From Oscillatoria acuminata PCC 6304 (GTDB lineage: Bacteria; Cyanobacteriota; Cyanobacteriia; Cyanobacteriales; Laspinemataceae), in NCBI RefSeq assembly GCF_000317105.1, contig NC_019693.1, forward strand, positions 1,612,001-1,676,000: a DNA stretch of 64,000 nt, written 5' to 3'. The translations under genes were made by a program, and so were the position numbers. Shown here piece after piece: positions 54,227-64,000 of the stretch. Each line of letters opens with the position of its first letter. Within the stretch, counting starts at the first letter, position 1. The notes under the pieces are model-generated. The model did not search any database, was not told the origin of the DNA, and saw only the letters and a program-made list of their open reading frames with translations.

Positions 54227-55087
54227 CTAAACTTCTGCTAAGGCAGGGCCGGTTTCCAAAAACTCTCTGACCAGTTCCAAATAGGTTGGGGCATCTTCTA
54301 ACATGGGAAAATGGGCTGTATTTGCCATTTGAATAAACTGGACGAACTGCTGATTGAATGAGGCAGCCTGTTGTCCCATGTGAGCGGGAATAATTTTATC
54401 GTATTCCCCAGCAATCAATAGCACCGGGACTTGTAATTTAGCAAATTCAACCGGCATCACTTCTGAGGCTTTCTTGCTGACGGAGGTAAAAATTGTATTG
54501 AGGGCAGCCTCATAGTCAGCCATCAGATAATCTTCTAAAAATGCCCGTCTAGCAGCAGGGGGGATGGGACGATATAAAAATCTGGCCATGAACACCTGAT
54601 CCATCAGGGGAATTTTTGCCAGCCAAGAGGGTCGATATTTGACCACTTGACCTCCCCAGGTATGGAAAGCGGTGAAGGCTTTTTCGTCGTATTCAAAGAC
54701 GCCGCTACAGGTGAGGATGGCTTTGATGACGCGATCGCCATAGCGGTTGAGAAACAGAGTCGCCACGGAAGCGCCCACTGAATGAGCATTCAGATAGACC
54801 CGTTGCAACCCTAATGCATCTAACAATAACGCCAAATCATCGGCGTAGGTTTCTAATTCGTAGTCTAAGGCGAGGGGTTCTAGGGGTAAGCGCGATCGCC
54901 CGAATCCGCGCATATCGTACAGCAGACAATCGAAGCGATCGGCCAGTGCCAATGCGGTACTTTCCCAGTAACGAGCCGAACCTGCCCACCCATGAAGAAA
55001 CACCAAAACTGGCTTTTCTCCAGTGGGAACTGGGGTGCCGACCCACTCATAGTAGTGTTCGACCCCGCGAACTTGAATGTAGGGCAT
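54227..55087 (-). CDS. Alpha/beta hydrolase
   Basis: The 286-residue single-domain hydrolase has an oxyanion-region motif LVFLHGWAGSARYW (about 28-41), nucleophile Ser in NAHSVGASVAT (about 100), a late acid in LLIAGEYDKIIP, and the catalytic His in NTAHFPMLED. Haloperoxidase/esterase-like enzymes share this layout; the substrate cannot be told from sequence. It lies 123 bp downstream of clpX on the same strand. Confidence 0.88.
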   Translation of the reverse strand: MPYIQVRGVEHYYEWVGTPVPTGEKPVLVFLHGWAGSARYWESTALALADRFDCLLYDMRGFGRSRLPLEPLALDYELETYADDLALLLDALGLQRVYLNAHSVGASVATLFLNRYGDRVIKAILTCSGVFEYDEKAFTAFHTWGGQVVKYRPSWLAKIPLMDQVFMARFLYRPIPPAARRAFLEDYLMADYEAALNTIFTSVSKKASEVMPVEFAKLQVPVLLIAGEYDKIIPAHMGQQAASFNQQFVQFIQMANTAHFPMLEDAPTYLELVREFLETGPALAEV

Positions 55088-55210
55088 CCTGCTAAATTTA
55101 GTGATGATGACATGAGCCGATCTGAAGGGTCAAGGGTAAAGTTTGAATGGCCCCATCCGAAAATTCACCATTGTTCATTCTTCACCCCCGATCTTCAATT
55201 TAGCCCGGTG

Positions 55211-56551
55211 TTAAGCGGATTCTGGTTTCGGTAAGGAGGACGGATGGACAATCAGTTCCGCGGTTGAGCGTTTCTCGACCATCTCTCGGGTAATGGTGCA
55301 GCGAGTCACATCCTTACGGGATGGCAACTCGTACATCACATCGAGCATTAATTCCTCCACAATTCCGCGCAGTGCTCTGGCCCCAGTTTTCCGCCGGTAC
55401 GCTTCCTGGGCGATCGCCCGAATGGCATCGGGTTTGAACTCCAGATTCACGTTATCCATCCGCAGTAATTTTTGATACTGCTTCACCAGGGCGTTCTTGG
55501 GTTCCGTTAAGATTTCCGTGAGGGCATCTTCATCGAGGGGGTCCACCACCGCCAGCACTGGAATCCGACCGATGAATTCAGGAATCATCCCAAATTTCAC
55601 CAAATCATCCGGCTGTAAATTCTTGAGAATATCGGCGGTGCGTTTTTCCTTCGACTGAGCATCTCCGGGTTGAATAAAGCCCATTGACTTTTTACCCGTG
55701 CGCTGTTCAACCACCTTTTCCAGACCCACAAAGGCTCCACCACAGATAAACAGAATATTGCTCGTGTCAATCTGGATGCAATCTTGATAGGGGTGTTTGC
55801 GTCCTCCTTGCGGGGGGACATTGGCGACGGTTCCTTCCAGCATCTTCAGCAGAGCTTGTTGAACCCCTTCACCGGACACATCTCGGGTAATTGATGGGTT
55901 TTCACTCTTGCGGGCGATTTTGTCAATTTCATCGATATAGATGATGCCGCGTTGGGCTTCTTCTACATCGAGATCAGCGACTTGGAGTAATCGCAACAAG
56001 ATATTTTCCACATCTTCGCCGACATACCCCGCTTCGGTTAAGGTTGTCGCATCGGCAACAGCAAAGGGAACCTCCAGAACATCGGCCAAGGTTTGAGCCA
56101 ATAGGGTCTTCCCACAACCTGTTGGGCCAATGAGCAGAATGTTCGACTTTTGCAGTTCGACTGGATCCTCAGCCCCAATTTTCCCGCTGGCCTTCGCTTG
56201 CGTGTAGCTCAGGCGCTTGTAATGGTTATAAACCGCGACGGAAAGCACTTTTTTGGCTTCATCTTGACCAATCACGTGCTCATCGAGATGTTTTTTGATC
56301 TCGCGCGGTTTAGGCATTTGATTCAGCGAGATATTCGCGGCTCTAGTGCGCCGCTTTTGGGGTTGTTCCGTCCGGGGTACGGGTTGAGGTGCTGCGGCAT
56401 TGGAGTCAAATAGCTCCTCATCTAAAATTTCATTGCACAGGTCCACGCATTCATCGCAAATATAAACTCCCGGACCTGCGATTAATTTGCGTACTTGCTC
56501 CTGAGATTTGCCACAAAAGGAACATTTTAGATGGGAGTCGTACTTAGACAT
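55211..56551 (-). CDS. clpX: ATP-dependent protease ATP-binding subunit ClpX
   Basis: AAA+ unfoldase that feeds substrates to ClpP. The N-terminal zinc-binding domain ([11 protein letters not shown]...CDECVDLC, 9-40) is followed by the AAA+ module with Walker [13 protein letters not shown], the VGEDVENIL pore-proximal region and Walker [12 protein letters not shown]. From the ATG at 56551 (AGAGG just upstream) it has 446 residues, the usual size; the frame from 56626 adds codons overlapping the end of clpP. It starts 10 nt after the clpP stop. Confidence 0.97.
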   Translation of the reverse strand: MSKYDSHLKCSFCGKSQEQVRKLIAGPGVYICDECVDLCNEILDEELFDSNAAAPQPVPRTEQPQKRRTRAANISLNQMPKPREIKKHLDEHVIGQDEAKKVLSVAVYNHYKRLSYTQAKASGKIGAEDPVELQKSNILLIGPTGCGKTLLAQTLADVLEVPFAVADATTLTEAGYVGEDVENILLRLLQVADLDVEEAQRGIIYIDEIDKIARKSENPSITRDVSGEGVQQALLKMLEGTVANVPPQGGRKHPYQDCIQIDTSNILFICGGAFVGLEKVVEQRTGKKSMGFIQPGDAQSKEKRTADILKNLQPDDLVKFGMIPEFIGRIPVLAVVDPLDEDALTEILTEPKNALVKQYQKLLRMDNVNLEFKPDAIRAIAQEAYRRKTGARALRGIVEELMLDVMYELPSRKDVTRCTITREMVEKRSTAELIVHPSSLPKPESA

Positions 56552-56561
56552 AGACGGCCTC

Positions 56562-57266
56562 TTACTTTTGTGCGGTAACAGCCTCTCCCGATTTCGGAAG
56601 ACCCTGCTTGGTAATAACCTGGTCAATTAGACCATAAGCTCTGGACTCTTCTGCCGACATAAAGAAATCCCGATCGGTGTCGGCTTCAATTCGCTCTAGG
56701 GGTTGTCCGGTATGAAAAGCCAGCATTTCATTTAACTGACGTTTATGATAAAGAATTTCCTTCGCTTGGATCTCAATATCAACCGCTTGCCCCTGAGCCC
56801 CACCGAGAGGTTGGTGAATCATAATCCGGGAAGAAGGCAGTGACATCCGTTTGCCTTTTGCGCCTGCGGTGAGCAAAAAGGCCCCCATACTGGCAGCCAA
56901 GCCATAACAGATGGTCGCCACATCCGGGCGAATCTGTTGCATGGTATCGTAAATCGCCATTCCTGCGGTGACTGAGCCACCAGGGGAGTTGATATAAAGC
57001 TGAATATCCTTTTCCGGGTCTTCTGCATCTAAAAAGAGCATCTGCGCCACGATTAAGTCAGCAACGTTGTCATCAACTGGGGTCCCCAGAAACACGATTC
57101 TTTCCCGGAGTAGGCGCGAATAAAGGTCAAACCCGCGTTCCCCCATCCCGGATTGTTCCACCACCATTGGGATCACGTTCTGGCTGGTGGAGGCAATCTC
57201 TAGGCTCTCGGAGCCGGAGATTGGATAATAAGGAGTTTGAGATATAAGCATCCGATCTGAGTTCAT
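56562..57266 (-). CDS. clpP: ATP-dependent Clp protease proteolytic subunit
   Basis: Serine peptidase chamber of the Clp protease. Catalytic Ser is in [11 protein letters not shown], His in [10 protein letters not shown], and [18 protein letters not shown] precedes them. The 234-residue length includes an N-terminal propeptide-like segment (1-35). It lies between tig and clpX in a conserved cyanobacterial order, corresponding to the paralogue usually numbered clpP2 in that context. Confidence 0.96.
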   Translation of the reverse strand: MNSDRMLISQTPYYPISGSESLEIASTSQNVIPMVVEQSGMGERGFDLYSRLLRERIVFLGTPVDDNVADLIVAQMLFLDAEDPEKDIQLYINSPGGSVTAGMAIYDTMQQIRPDVATICYGLAASMGAFLLTAGAKGKRMSLPSSRIMIHQPLGGAQGQAVDIEIQAKEILYHKRQLNEMLAFHTGQPLERIEADTDRDFFMSAEESRAYGLIDQVITKQGLPKSGEAVTAQK

Positions 57267-57325
57267 GCCAGGGTCAGCTTTTCGAGGGAGTAGATATCAA
57301 GCAAATTTTTTTTGGTTTTTACGCC

Positions 57326-57331
57326 ATTATA
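57326..57331 (-). promoter_or_regulatory. Possible -10 element upstream of clpP
   Basis: TATAAT on the minus strand lies 59 bp before the clpP start, in the 250-bp gap after tig. The -35 region is poor. It could allow clpP-clpX transcription independent of tig. Confidence 0.3.
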
Positions 57332-57516
57332 GTCTTTGCTCTGTCTATATTATGCCGCAGCGCACCGAGGACGGGCAGAAATTTCCATAAAAATCCACAA
57401 ATTGGATTTTTCTTTAGAATCACCTCGCAATTGATTTGGAAATTTCTGGGGTTCTCGGTTCTTGCAAGAGGGCGATCGCGCTGCGGGTCTCGTCGCGGAC
57501 CCTGGCTTAAATGGGT

Positions 57517-58941
57517 TTATTCTGGCGAGTCGATTGCCTCAACTTCGACCACTTCACCGACACTTTCTTCCCCTTCTGCGAGTTCTGCTTCGGCGGCTGC
57601 GGCTGCGGCTGCTGCTTCTGCCTCTAAGGTTCCTGCGGGTAATAGCTCAATCTGCGCCCGTTCTTCCAGCCAATCCAGGGCTTTTTCCTTGAGCATTTCT
57701 GATTCGAGGGCGGAGATCAAGCGATCGCGATCAAAATCCGGTGGCAAGCGGTCCTTGAGTTCCTCAATCCGAGCGTTGACTTCCTCTGCGGTGACGGAGA
57801 GGGACTCACGAGCGGCCACTTCTTTCAAGGCGAAGGATTTCCGTAAGTTGGCGATCGCCTCGGGTTGGGACTGCTGGCGCAGTGCCGCCACGGTTTCCTT
57901 GGTGTACAGCTTTTTGACATCAATCCCATAATTGGCAAGCTGCATCATGGATTGCTGCAAGATATTATCCAACTCGCGATCGATTAAAGTTTCCGGAAGT
58001 TCTACTTCCACCACTTTTTCGATCGCCTCCACTAAGGCAGCGTGCTTATTGGCTTTGGTTTCGCGATCGGCTTTCTCCTGATACTGCTTCTCCAAAGACT
58101 CCCGCAGTTCTGCGATCGTTTGATACTCGCTCACCGCTTGAGCGAAATCATCATCTAATTCCGGCAACTCTTTTTCTTTGAGTTCTTTCACCGTAATCGT
58201 AAAAATTGCTTCCTTCCCAGCTAAATCCTCGTTGGGATAATCTTCCGGAAAAGGAACGTTTAACTCTTTCGTTTCCCCAACTGTCAAACCAATAATTCCC
58301 TCAACGAAGCCCTTGATAAACCGGCCTTCACTGAGTTCAATTTGAAAGTTCTCGGCCTCTCCTCCCGGCAAGGGTTCAGGTTCCCCACCTTCTTCGTTGA
58401 TGATTTTGCCGACATAATCAACAATGGCCACATCTTCAGCTTGGGCGGCTCTTTCCTCTACGGGAATTAAGGTCGCTTGCTCTTTGCGACGTTCTTCTAA
58501 AAACTGATCCACTTCTGCCGGATCATATTTGATTTCTTCGGCTCTAATGGCCAGTCCGGTGTACTCGTTCAGAGTGACTTCCGGTGGGACATCAACGGAA
58601 ACTGAAAAGACCAGGGATTCGCCCGGTTCGTACTTCGTGACTAATTCATCAAAAGAGGAGATTAACTGAAAATTCCCCAAGGCCGGAATCTCTTCATCCT
58701 TGACGATTTTTTCTAGAGAATTTTGAATTAAATCCTCGACTGCTGCGGCTTTGATCCTGGAAGTTCCCATGCGCTGTACCAACACTGAGCGCGGTACTTT
58801 TCCTTTCCGAAACCCAGGAATGCTAGCCTGACGGCTAAATTGCTGAATCACCTGTTCGTAGGCTTTCTGAGACATATCGGGGGTCACTTCAATTTCCAGA
58901 CCAAGTTTGCTGGCGGGAAGCTTTTCCTGGGTAACTTTCAT
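57517..58941 (-). CDS. tig: Trigger factor
   Basis: Ribosome-associated chaperone and peptidyl-prolyl isomerase. The ribosome-binding domain (1-115) has the signature GFRKGKVPRSVL. The FKBP-type domain is at about 165-250 (AIVDYVGKI), and a helical C-terminal domain follows. The end is an Ala/Glu-rich tail of about 35 residues. The ATG at 58941 (MKVTQEKLP) gives 474 residues and is preferred to a TTG at 58959. It heads tig-clpP-clpX. Confidence 0.95.
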   Translation of the reverse strand: MKVTQEKLPASKLGLEIEVTPDMSQKAYEQVIQQFSRQASIPGFRKGKVPRSVLVQRMGTSRIKAAAVEDLIQNSLEKIVKDEEIPALGNFQLISSFDELVTKYEPGESLVFSVSVDVPPEVTLNEYTGLAIRAEEIKYDPAEVDQFLEERRKEQATLIPVEERAAQAEDVAIVDYVGKIINEEGGEPEPLPGGEAENFQIELSEGRFIKGFVEGIIGLTVGETKELNVPFPEDYPNEDLAGKEAIFTITVKELKEKELPELDDDFAQAVSEYQTIAELRESLEKQYQEKADRETKANKHAALVEAIEKVVEVELPETLIDRELDNILQQSMMQLANYGIDVKKLYTKETVAALRQQSQPEAIANLRKSFALKEVAARESLSVTAEEVNARIEELKDRLPPDFDRDRLISALESEMLKEKALDWLEERAQIELLPAGTLEAEAAAAAAAAEAELAEGEESVGEVVEVEAIDSPE

Positions 58942-59400
58942 GGGCGTTCTCTTCGACAAATTCTGTTAATTCTCGATTGATTTTTTGGGCGGTTTACCGT
59001 CCTGATTCCGTTGAGCAGAAGGGATTTCCTCCTGGTCTGATGACTGGACCTCGGCCCAAGGCAGGCCCACTGACCAGAGGTAAGTCCTGCGGCCATCGCG
59101 CTCAAGATCGGGCAACTCGGTCAAGCCCAAGGCTATCTTTGCTGCAACTATAGATCCTAGCCGATCGAGGGCGTCAAGGGCGATCGCCTTGGCATAAAAA
59201 ACCCCGGGTCTCGGGAATGTTCCCCCTGTCACAACGGGCTATGCAGCTATTTTAGGGAGAATCTAAAATTTTACCAAAAAAAGTGCTGGAGTAATTTTTT
59301 TCGGGCGATCGCTGTTGTGAAGCGTTCCCCACCCTGGGCCCAGACTCCAGAAAGCCCGTCCCGTTATATTGAGGGTTCATACGGAATCCCGTTTTTAAAG

Positions 59401-59739
59401 GTCTATAAACACTAGCGCTGTCAAGGTGTATTGATTTGTAGGGGCGCAATGCTTGCGCCCTCTCAAGGTGTATTGATTTGTAGGGGCGCAATGCTTGCGC
59501 CCTCTCAAGGTGTATTGATTTGTAGGGGCGCAATGCTTGCGCCCCAGGGACGCTTCGAGAAGCGCCCCTACAAGAAATAACGATTTTTTGTCATGGAATT
59601 GAGGGCGCAAGCATTGCGCCCCTACAAGAAATAACGATTTTTCGTCATGGAATTGAGGGCGCAAGCATTGCGCCCCTACAAGAAATAACGATTTTTCGTC
59701 ATGGAATTGAGCACGTTGACGGGGCTAGTCTATAAACAC
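59401..59739. repeat. MITE-like element with triplicated arms
   Basis: The ends 59412-59428 (CTAGCGCTGTCAAGGTG) and 59712-59728 are inverted and related to those of the element at 3375-3626. On the left, TCAAGGTGTATTGATTTGTA followed by GGGGCGCAATGCTTGCGCCC is present three times (period 42). On the right, the inverted module (GCGCCCCTACAAGAAATAAC, then GTCATGGAATTGAG) is present three times. A 12-bp direct repeat GTCTATAAACAC flanks it. Open frames across it only reflect the repeats. A double-hairpin repeat of the 37032 family follows at 59731-59812. Confidence 0.85.
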
Positions 59740-60014
59740 CCACACCCGTTAACGGTGGGGCACTCGCAGACGAAGCGGTGCCTGCGCGGGCTGAAGAGAA
59801 AATTGATTTTTTACAACCGGATTTGGTATCAATTTGATGATCGGCCCTTCCCTGGGTAGAATGATGGAATCCGCTTGGCCGTGAACAACCCGGAGGAACT
59901 CGCCCCTGAACCCCCAGGATCTGGCTTGGGTACGATCGCCAAGGAATCTGAAAAATTTTTAGCCAATCATGAGTATAATAAGATAACCGTTATTTTACTG
60001 AAGGCTATTTTTTA

Positions 60015-60043
60015 TTGACTTTCTGTTTCTAATCTGCAATAAA
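60015..60043 (+). promoter_or_regulatory. Candidate asd promoter
   Basis: TTGACT (60015-60020) and AATAAA (60038-60043) are 17 bp apart in an A/T-rich tract, leaving a ~240-nt leader before the start codon. The -10 match is imperfect. Confidence 0.35.
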
Positions 60044-60288
60044 TACATTGTTATCCTTAAATAAACTATCCAATCCGTACAGGATAAAATAGGGGGTTGC
60101 TCATAGCCATCAATCCCAAGCCAGACTCTTTAGAGTCAGAGGTAGAAGTCAATTCCTTGGCAATCGCCAGGACCCAGGCCCTTTTAAAACCGTTGTAAGG
60201 AAAACACCCGATATCTATTTAAGACCTATTTGAATCGCATCTATTATTACTCAAGACTCTTATCTGAACCTGTGTGGAGGACTGTCAT

Positions 60289-61329
60289 TTGTCGAAATCT
60301 TATAAAGTAGCCATTCTCGGCGCAACGGGTGCCGTGGGGACTGAATTGTTAGAGTTGCTGGACTCTCGCGCCTTTCCGATGTCCGAGTTAAAACTGTTAG
60401 CTTCCTCGCGATCGGCAGGCAAAACCTTGACCTTCCGAGGGGAAGAAATTCCCGTGGAAGTTGTGGAAGAAAGTTCGTTTAAGAACGTGGATCTGGTCCT
60501 GGCTTCAGCCGGTGGCTCCACTTCTAAGGCTTGGGCCTCCAAAGCTGTCGCCGCTGGTGCCGTGGTGGTGGATAACTCCAGTGCCTTTCGCATGGATCCC
60601 AATGTCCCCCTGGTGGTTCCAGAAGTGAACCCAGAAGCAGCAGCGCACCATCAAGGCATTATTGCTAATCCCAATTGCACGACAATTTTGATGGCGGTGG
60701 CAGTATGGCCCCTGCATCAAGTCCAGCCGGTACAGCGGATTGTGGCAGCCACTTACCAATCTGCCAGTGGGGCCGGTGCCAGGGCGATGGAGGAAATGAA
60801 AGACCAGGCGACAGCTATTTTGCAAGGTCAAACGCCGAAAACGGAGATTTTCCCTTATCCTTTGGCCTTTAATTTGTTCCCGCATAATTCACCCCTGAAT
60901 GACCAAGGGTATTGCGAGGAAGAAATGAAAATGGTCAATGAGACTCGCAAAATATTTGGGGATCCTGACATTAGAATTAGCCCAACTTGTGTGCGAGTTC
61001 CTGTGCTGCGAGCGCATTCGGAGGCGTTGAACTTAGAATTTGCCCAGCCTTTTAGCGTATCGAAGGCTCGGGAAATTTTAGCTGCTGCTCCTGGAGTTAA
61101 GTTGGTGGAAGACTGGCAGGCGAATTATTTCCCCATGCCAATGGAAGCAACGGGTCGCGATGAAGTGTTGGTGGGTCGGATTCGGCAGGATATTTCTGCG
61201 CCGAATGGGTTAGAACTATGGCTGAGTGGCGATCAAATTCGCAAGGGGGCCGCGTTAAATGCGGTACAAATTGCTGAATTGTTGGTGACTCGAAATTGGA
61301 TTCGACCGGCAGCGGCTGTCTCTGTTTAG
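60289..61329 (+). CDS. asd: Aspartate-semialdehyde dehydrogenase
   Basis: NADPH-dependent reduction of aspartyl phosphate, the branch point to lysine/diaminopimelate, threonine and methionine. The nucleotide loop GATGAVG is near residue 10, the catalytic Cys lies in IANPNCTTILM (about 129) and the His in VPVLRAHSEALN (about 244). The TTG at 60289 is chosen because GGAGG (60276-60280) sits 8 nt before it; a GTG at 60274 would lie upstream of the Shine-Dalgarno. This gives 346 residues. The next gene, dapA, is the following pathway step. Confidence 0.95.
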   Translation: MSKSYKVAILGATGAVGTELLELLDSRAFPMSELKLLASSRSAGKTLTFRGEEIPVEVVEESSFKNVDLVLASAGGSTSKAWASKAVAAGAVVVDNSSAFRMDPNVPLVVPEVNPEAAAHHQGIIANPNCTTILMAVAVWPLHQVQPVQRIVAATYQSASGAGARAMEEMKDQATAILQGQTPKTEIFPYPLAFNLFPHNSPLNDQGYCEEEMKMVNETRKIFGDPDIRISPTCVRVPVLRAHSEALNLEFAQPFSVSKAREILAAAPGVKLVEDWQANYFPMPMEATGRDEVLVGRIRQDISAPNGLELWLSGDQIRKGAALNAVQIAELLVTRNWIRPAAAVSV

Positions 61330-61719
61330 AATGCCGGGGTGAATGACATCTACAAGCTGACTCGGAGTTAAGGTTCGAGGTTAGCACGGATGTTGTAGTC
61401 CAAGATGGAGACGATCGCCCTTTGGAGTTCCTTTCTGTAGGGTCGGAAATGCTACTTAGTCTATACCCCTTGGTTAGCCTTAGTGTTGAACGGTTCCTCT
61501 GAAATGGCGATCGCCTCGCCGGACTTGCTCGATCCAGTCTGCACCGTGAAACAGCATCAAGCATGACAGATGTGGGATAGCGTTCCATCTGTTAGATTTT
61601 ACAGTTTGACCTAGGGTCGAAGTTTCATGCATTGGGGAAAGACTCCTCCAAACCGCGCGATCGCGACCCGATTGATCAACAACCTGAATACACAACTGAT
61701 AAAACATAAGGAGAGCGTG

Positions 61720-62607
61720 GTGAATTTCGGACGAGTTGTCACCGCAATGATTACACCGTTTAATGCAGACGGTAGCGTGAACTATGGGGTTACAGAAAAG
61801 CTGGCGGTTCATTTAATTGAACATGGGAGTGATGCCGTGCTCGTTTGTGGTACGACGGGAGAATCACCAACCCTAACCTGGGAGGAAGAGTATGAATTAT
61901 TTCAGGTGGTGAAAAAGGCCGTGGGTAACCGAGGGAAAGTGATTGCTGGAACCGGATCGAATTCTACCCGGGAGGCGATCGCAGCGACGGAGAAAGCTGC
62001 TAATATAGGATTAGATGGCTCGCTGCAAGTTGTTCCCTATTACAACAAACCCCCACAAGAAGGGTTATATCGGCACTTTAAGGCGATCGCGCAAAGCTGC
62101 CCTGATTTCCCAATCATGCTCTATAACATTCCTGGGCGGACGGGTCAAAACCTGCTTCCGGAAACGGTCGCCCGTCTAGCTGAGATTCCGAACATCACAG
62201 CAATTAAAGAAGCCAGTGGCAGCTTAGACCAAGCCAGCTTGGTCAGAAGCCTGACTCCACCAGAGTTTCAAATTTACTCTGGGGATGATTCTTTAACCTT
62301 ACCCCTGCTGTCCATCGGGGCTGCTGGAGTGGTCAGCGTGGCCTCGCATCTGGTCGGAGAGACCCTCCAATCCATGATTCAAGCATACGAAACTGGGAAA
62401 AACCAAGAAGCAACTCAGCTTCACCTCAAGCTTTTACCCTTATTCAAAGCCCTATTTACCACGACCAATCCCATTCCCCTCAAGTGTGCTTTAGCCCTGC
62501 AAGGGTGGGACGTGGGATCGACTCGTCCCCCGCTATGCGAAGCATCGGATGAAGTCAAAAAAGCCTTAGAGGTCGTGATGCAGCAACTTAATTTGCTGGA
62601 ACTCTAG
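61720..62607 (+). CDS. dapA: 4-Hydroxy-tetrahydrodipicolinate synthase
   Basis: Condenses pyruvate with aspartate semialdehyde to start diaminopimelate and lysine synthesis. [13 protein letters not shown], the Tyr region [10 protein letters not shown] and the Schiff-base Lys in ITAIKEASG are all present. The start is GTG at 61720, or the adjacent GTG at 61717, following AAGGAG (61708-61713). The frame from 61627 has an implausible N-terminus. The protein has 295 residues, as usual. The 390-bp gap after asd holds nothing recognised. Confidence 0.95.
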   Translation: MNFGRVVTAMITPFNADGSVNYGVTEKLAVHLIEHGSDAVLVCGTTGESPTLTWEEEYELFQVVKKAVGNRGKVIAGTGSNSTREAIAATEKAANIGLDGSLQVVPYYNKPPQEGLYRHFKAIAQSCPDFPIMLYNIPGRTGQNLLPETVARLAEIPNITAIKEASGSLDQASLVRSLTPPEFQIYSGDDSLTLPLLSIGAAGVVSVASHLVGETLQSMIQAYETGKNQEATQLHLKLLPLFKALFTTTNPIPLKCALALQGWDVGSTRPPLCEASDEVKKALEVVMQQLNLLEL

Positions 62608-62722
62608 CCCAAAGAAACACCGTGGCACTTTTTTGTCATCGGTTATAAATTCTCATCTTTAGTTTCATCACAACCCGACCAACTCTCGATAACCAATCAA
62701 CCATAAAAGAGAACACAGAAAA

Positions 62723-64000
62723 ATGACTAACAGCCCAATTACACTCGCCAAAGAAAAGAAAACCGTCAGTAAAAATGGCTCCACGTCCAATGGATCCAAT
62801 GTATCCGGACCCACCCTGAAAATTATTCCCTTGGGTGGATTGCATGAAATCGGCAAAAATACTTGCGTTTTTGAGTTTGAGGACGAAATCATCCTCGTCG
62901 ATGCCGGTTTAGCCTTCCCCACCGATGGGATGCATGGGGTGAACATCGTCCTCCCCGACATGACCTACCTCCGGGAAAATCGCGATAAAATCAAAGGCAT
63001 GGTCGTCACTCATGGTCATGAAGACCACATTGGCGGGATTGCCTTTCATTTAAAACAGTTTGATATCCCGGTGATTTATGGTCCCCGCTTGGCAATGAGC
63101 TTGCTAGAAGGCAAGTTAGAAGAAGCCGGAGTCAGCGATCGCACCGAACTCCGAAGCGTTTCCCCTCGGGATGTGGTCCGCTTTGGTAAACATTTTGTCG
63201 TTGAATATATTCGCAATACCCACTCGATGGCGGATAGCTTCACCGTGGCGATTCATACCCCCGTCGGCATCGTCATCCACACCGGCGACTTCAAAATCGA
63301 CCATACCCCCGTTGATGGCGAACATTTTGACTTGCAACGACTGGCGGAATATGGGGAGAAAGGGATACTCTGCCTGATTAGTGATTCCACCAATGCCGAA
63401 GTCCCTGGCTATACGCCATCGGAGCGATCGGTGTATCCAAATCTCGATCGCGTCTTTTCTCAGGCAGAGGGTCGAATCTTAGTCACCACCTTTGCCTCAT
63501 CGGTCCATCGACTGAATATTATTCTGGACTTGGCGAAAAAACAAGGTCGCACCGTCGCAGTCGTAGGGCGATCGATGCTCAATGTCATCGCCCACGCCCG
63601 CAACCTAGGATATATTAAGTGCGAAGACAGTTTATTCCAACCCTTGCACGCCATTCGCTCACTACCAGATAACAAGGTACTGATTTTGACCACTGGCTCT
63701 CAAGGTGAGCCGATGTCTGCTCTCACAAGGATTGCCAACGGTGAACACCGGAAAATTAAAATCCGCAAGGGAGATACCGTTGTATTCTCAGCGAACCCAA
63801 TTCCCGGCAATACGATCGCCGTGGTGAATACCATCGACAAACTGATGATACAAGGTGCAAACGTCATCTACGGACGGAATCAAGGCATTCACGTCTCGGG
63901 TCATGGTTGCCAAGAGGAACATAAGTTAATGCTGGCATTGACTCGTCCGAAGTTCTTCCTCCCATTCCACGGCGAACATCGGATGCTGGTACAGCACGCG
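62723..64000 (+). CDS. rnj: Ribonuclease J, 5' part
   Basis: Metallo-beta-lactamase/beta-CASP ribonuclease for RNA maturation and decay. A Ser/Asn-rich N-terminal extension (about 1-35) precedes the core: LKIIPLGGLHEIGKN, zinc site THGHEDHIGG (about 93-102), IHTGDFKID, and beta-CASP ISDSTNAEVPGYT and TTGSQGEPMSAL. The frame is open for 426 codons to the window edge, so the C-terminus is missing. The order asd-dapA-rnj follows a known cyanobacterial arrangement. Confidence 0.93.
   Translation, partial: MTNSPITLAKEKKTVSKNGSTSNGSNVSGPTLKIIPLGGLHEIGKNTCVFEFEDEIILVDAGLAFPTDGMHGVNIVLPDMTYLRENRDKIKGMVVTHGHEDHIGGIAFHLKQFDIPVIYGPRLAMSLLEGKLEEAGVSDRTELRSVSPRDVVRFGKHFVVEYIRNTHSMADSFTVAIHTPVGIVIHTGDFKIDHTPVDGEHFDLQRLAEYGEKGILCLISDSTNAEVPGYTPSERSVYPNLDRVFSQAEGRILVTTFASSVHRLNIILDLAKKQGRTVAVVGRSMLNVIAHARNLGYIKCEDSLFQPLHAIRSLPDNKVLILTTGSQGEPMSALTRIANGEHRKIKIRKGDTVVFSANPIPGNTIAVVNTIDKLMIQGANVIYGRNQGIHVSGHGCQEEHKLMLALTRPKFFLPFHGEHRMLVQHA

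Larger units (their letters stand above)
58942..60288. other. Long intergenic region between tig and asd
   Basis: Apart from the repeats at 59401-59812, only a doubtful 88-codon minus-strand frame (58966-59232) just upstream of tig is present, with no family resemblance. It would end 24 nt before the tig ATG. A TATAAT at 59974-59979 and the TTGACT/AATAAA pair at 60015-60043 are candidate promoter parts for asd. Confidence 0.5.

Noticed and set aside
58966-59232. 88-codon minus-strand frame just upstream of tig
   Set aside because: Composition is not gene-like, no motif is seen, and it holds HIP1 and repeat-like sequence. It may simply be the tig leader; conservation in relatives would be needed to revive it.
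59252-59664. Two minus-strand frames with repeated peptides such as RPYKSIHLERAQAL
   Set aside because: The peptides are translations of the triplicated non-coding element arms.

Overview
The window looks like chromosomal DNA from a filamentous cyanobacterium of the Oscillatoriales type. The octamer GCGATCGC (HIP1) is very frequent, both inside and between genes. The right-hand end has the cyanobacterial order tig-clpP-clpX next to asd-dapA-rnj, there are Ser/Thr kinases fused to WD40 repeats, and the intergenic DNA is crowded with several families of short palindromic repeats. No photosynthesis, rRNA, CRISPR or prophage genes were seen. One tRNA gene (Ser, GGA) is present.

Layout. 0.5-8.2 kb: an extracellular-type repeat protein, a Bax1-like DUF790 nuclease, a GNAT acetyltransferase, uvrC coupled to a membrane protein, an orphan Panacea-domain protein and a Uma2 nuclease. 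8.3-12 kb: two tandem zinc-ribbon/kinase/WD40 genes, one of which has lost its DFG aspartate. 12-16.7 kb: a DUF389 membrane protein, a glycine-zipper stress protein, a BON lipoprotein and an unknown membrane-anchored protein. 16.7-24.3 kb: an accessory island bounded by two imperfect ~1.25 kb direct repeats. The left repeat carries a broken SLC13 transporter and the right one the start of an intact copy. Between them lie a two-gene Panacea toxin-antitoxin-like operon, a decayed IS630 element, a small DUF3892-like gene and a DUF2254 membrane protein. The intact transporter is followed by a USP-like gene and cysC, which suggests a sulfate-assimilation neighbourhood.

25.7-36.9 kb: a complete Wsp-type chemosensory cluster (CheW, CheR-TPR, MCP, Cys-rich CheW, CheA-REC, CheB). 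It ends in a WspR-like receiver fused to a histidine kinase rather than to a diguanylate cyclase. A five-copy 123-bp minisatellite inside 16-bp inverted repeats interrupts it. 37.9-49.4 kb: ilvB with an extra C-terminal zinc ribbon, a TPR protein, a bacterial-type ferredoxin, a multi-PAS/GAF histidine kinase, hisZ, a J-domain/TPR protein, an inositol-phosphatase-family enzyme, a thermonuclease-family protein whose N-terminal codons contain a 42-bp perfect palindrome, and a plant-type ferredoxin. 49.6-55 kb: tRNA-Ser, an EamA transporter with a long coiled-coil N-terminus, a PiT phosphate transporter with a 12-bp coding repeat, and an alpha/beta hydrolase. 55.2-64 kb: clpX, clpP and tig on the minus strand, a repeat-rich gap, then asd, dapA and the 5' part of rnj on the plus strand.

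The best candidates for something new are the Panacea operon with its unrecognised partner (18060-19114) and the Wsp-like system with a swapped output module (25692-36898). All assignments come from reading the sequence and recalling families; no database search was run.
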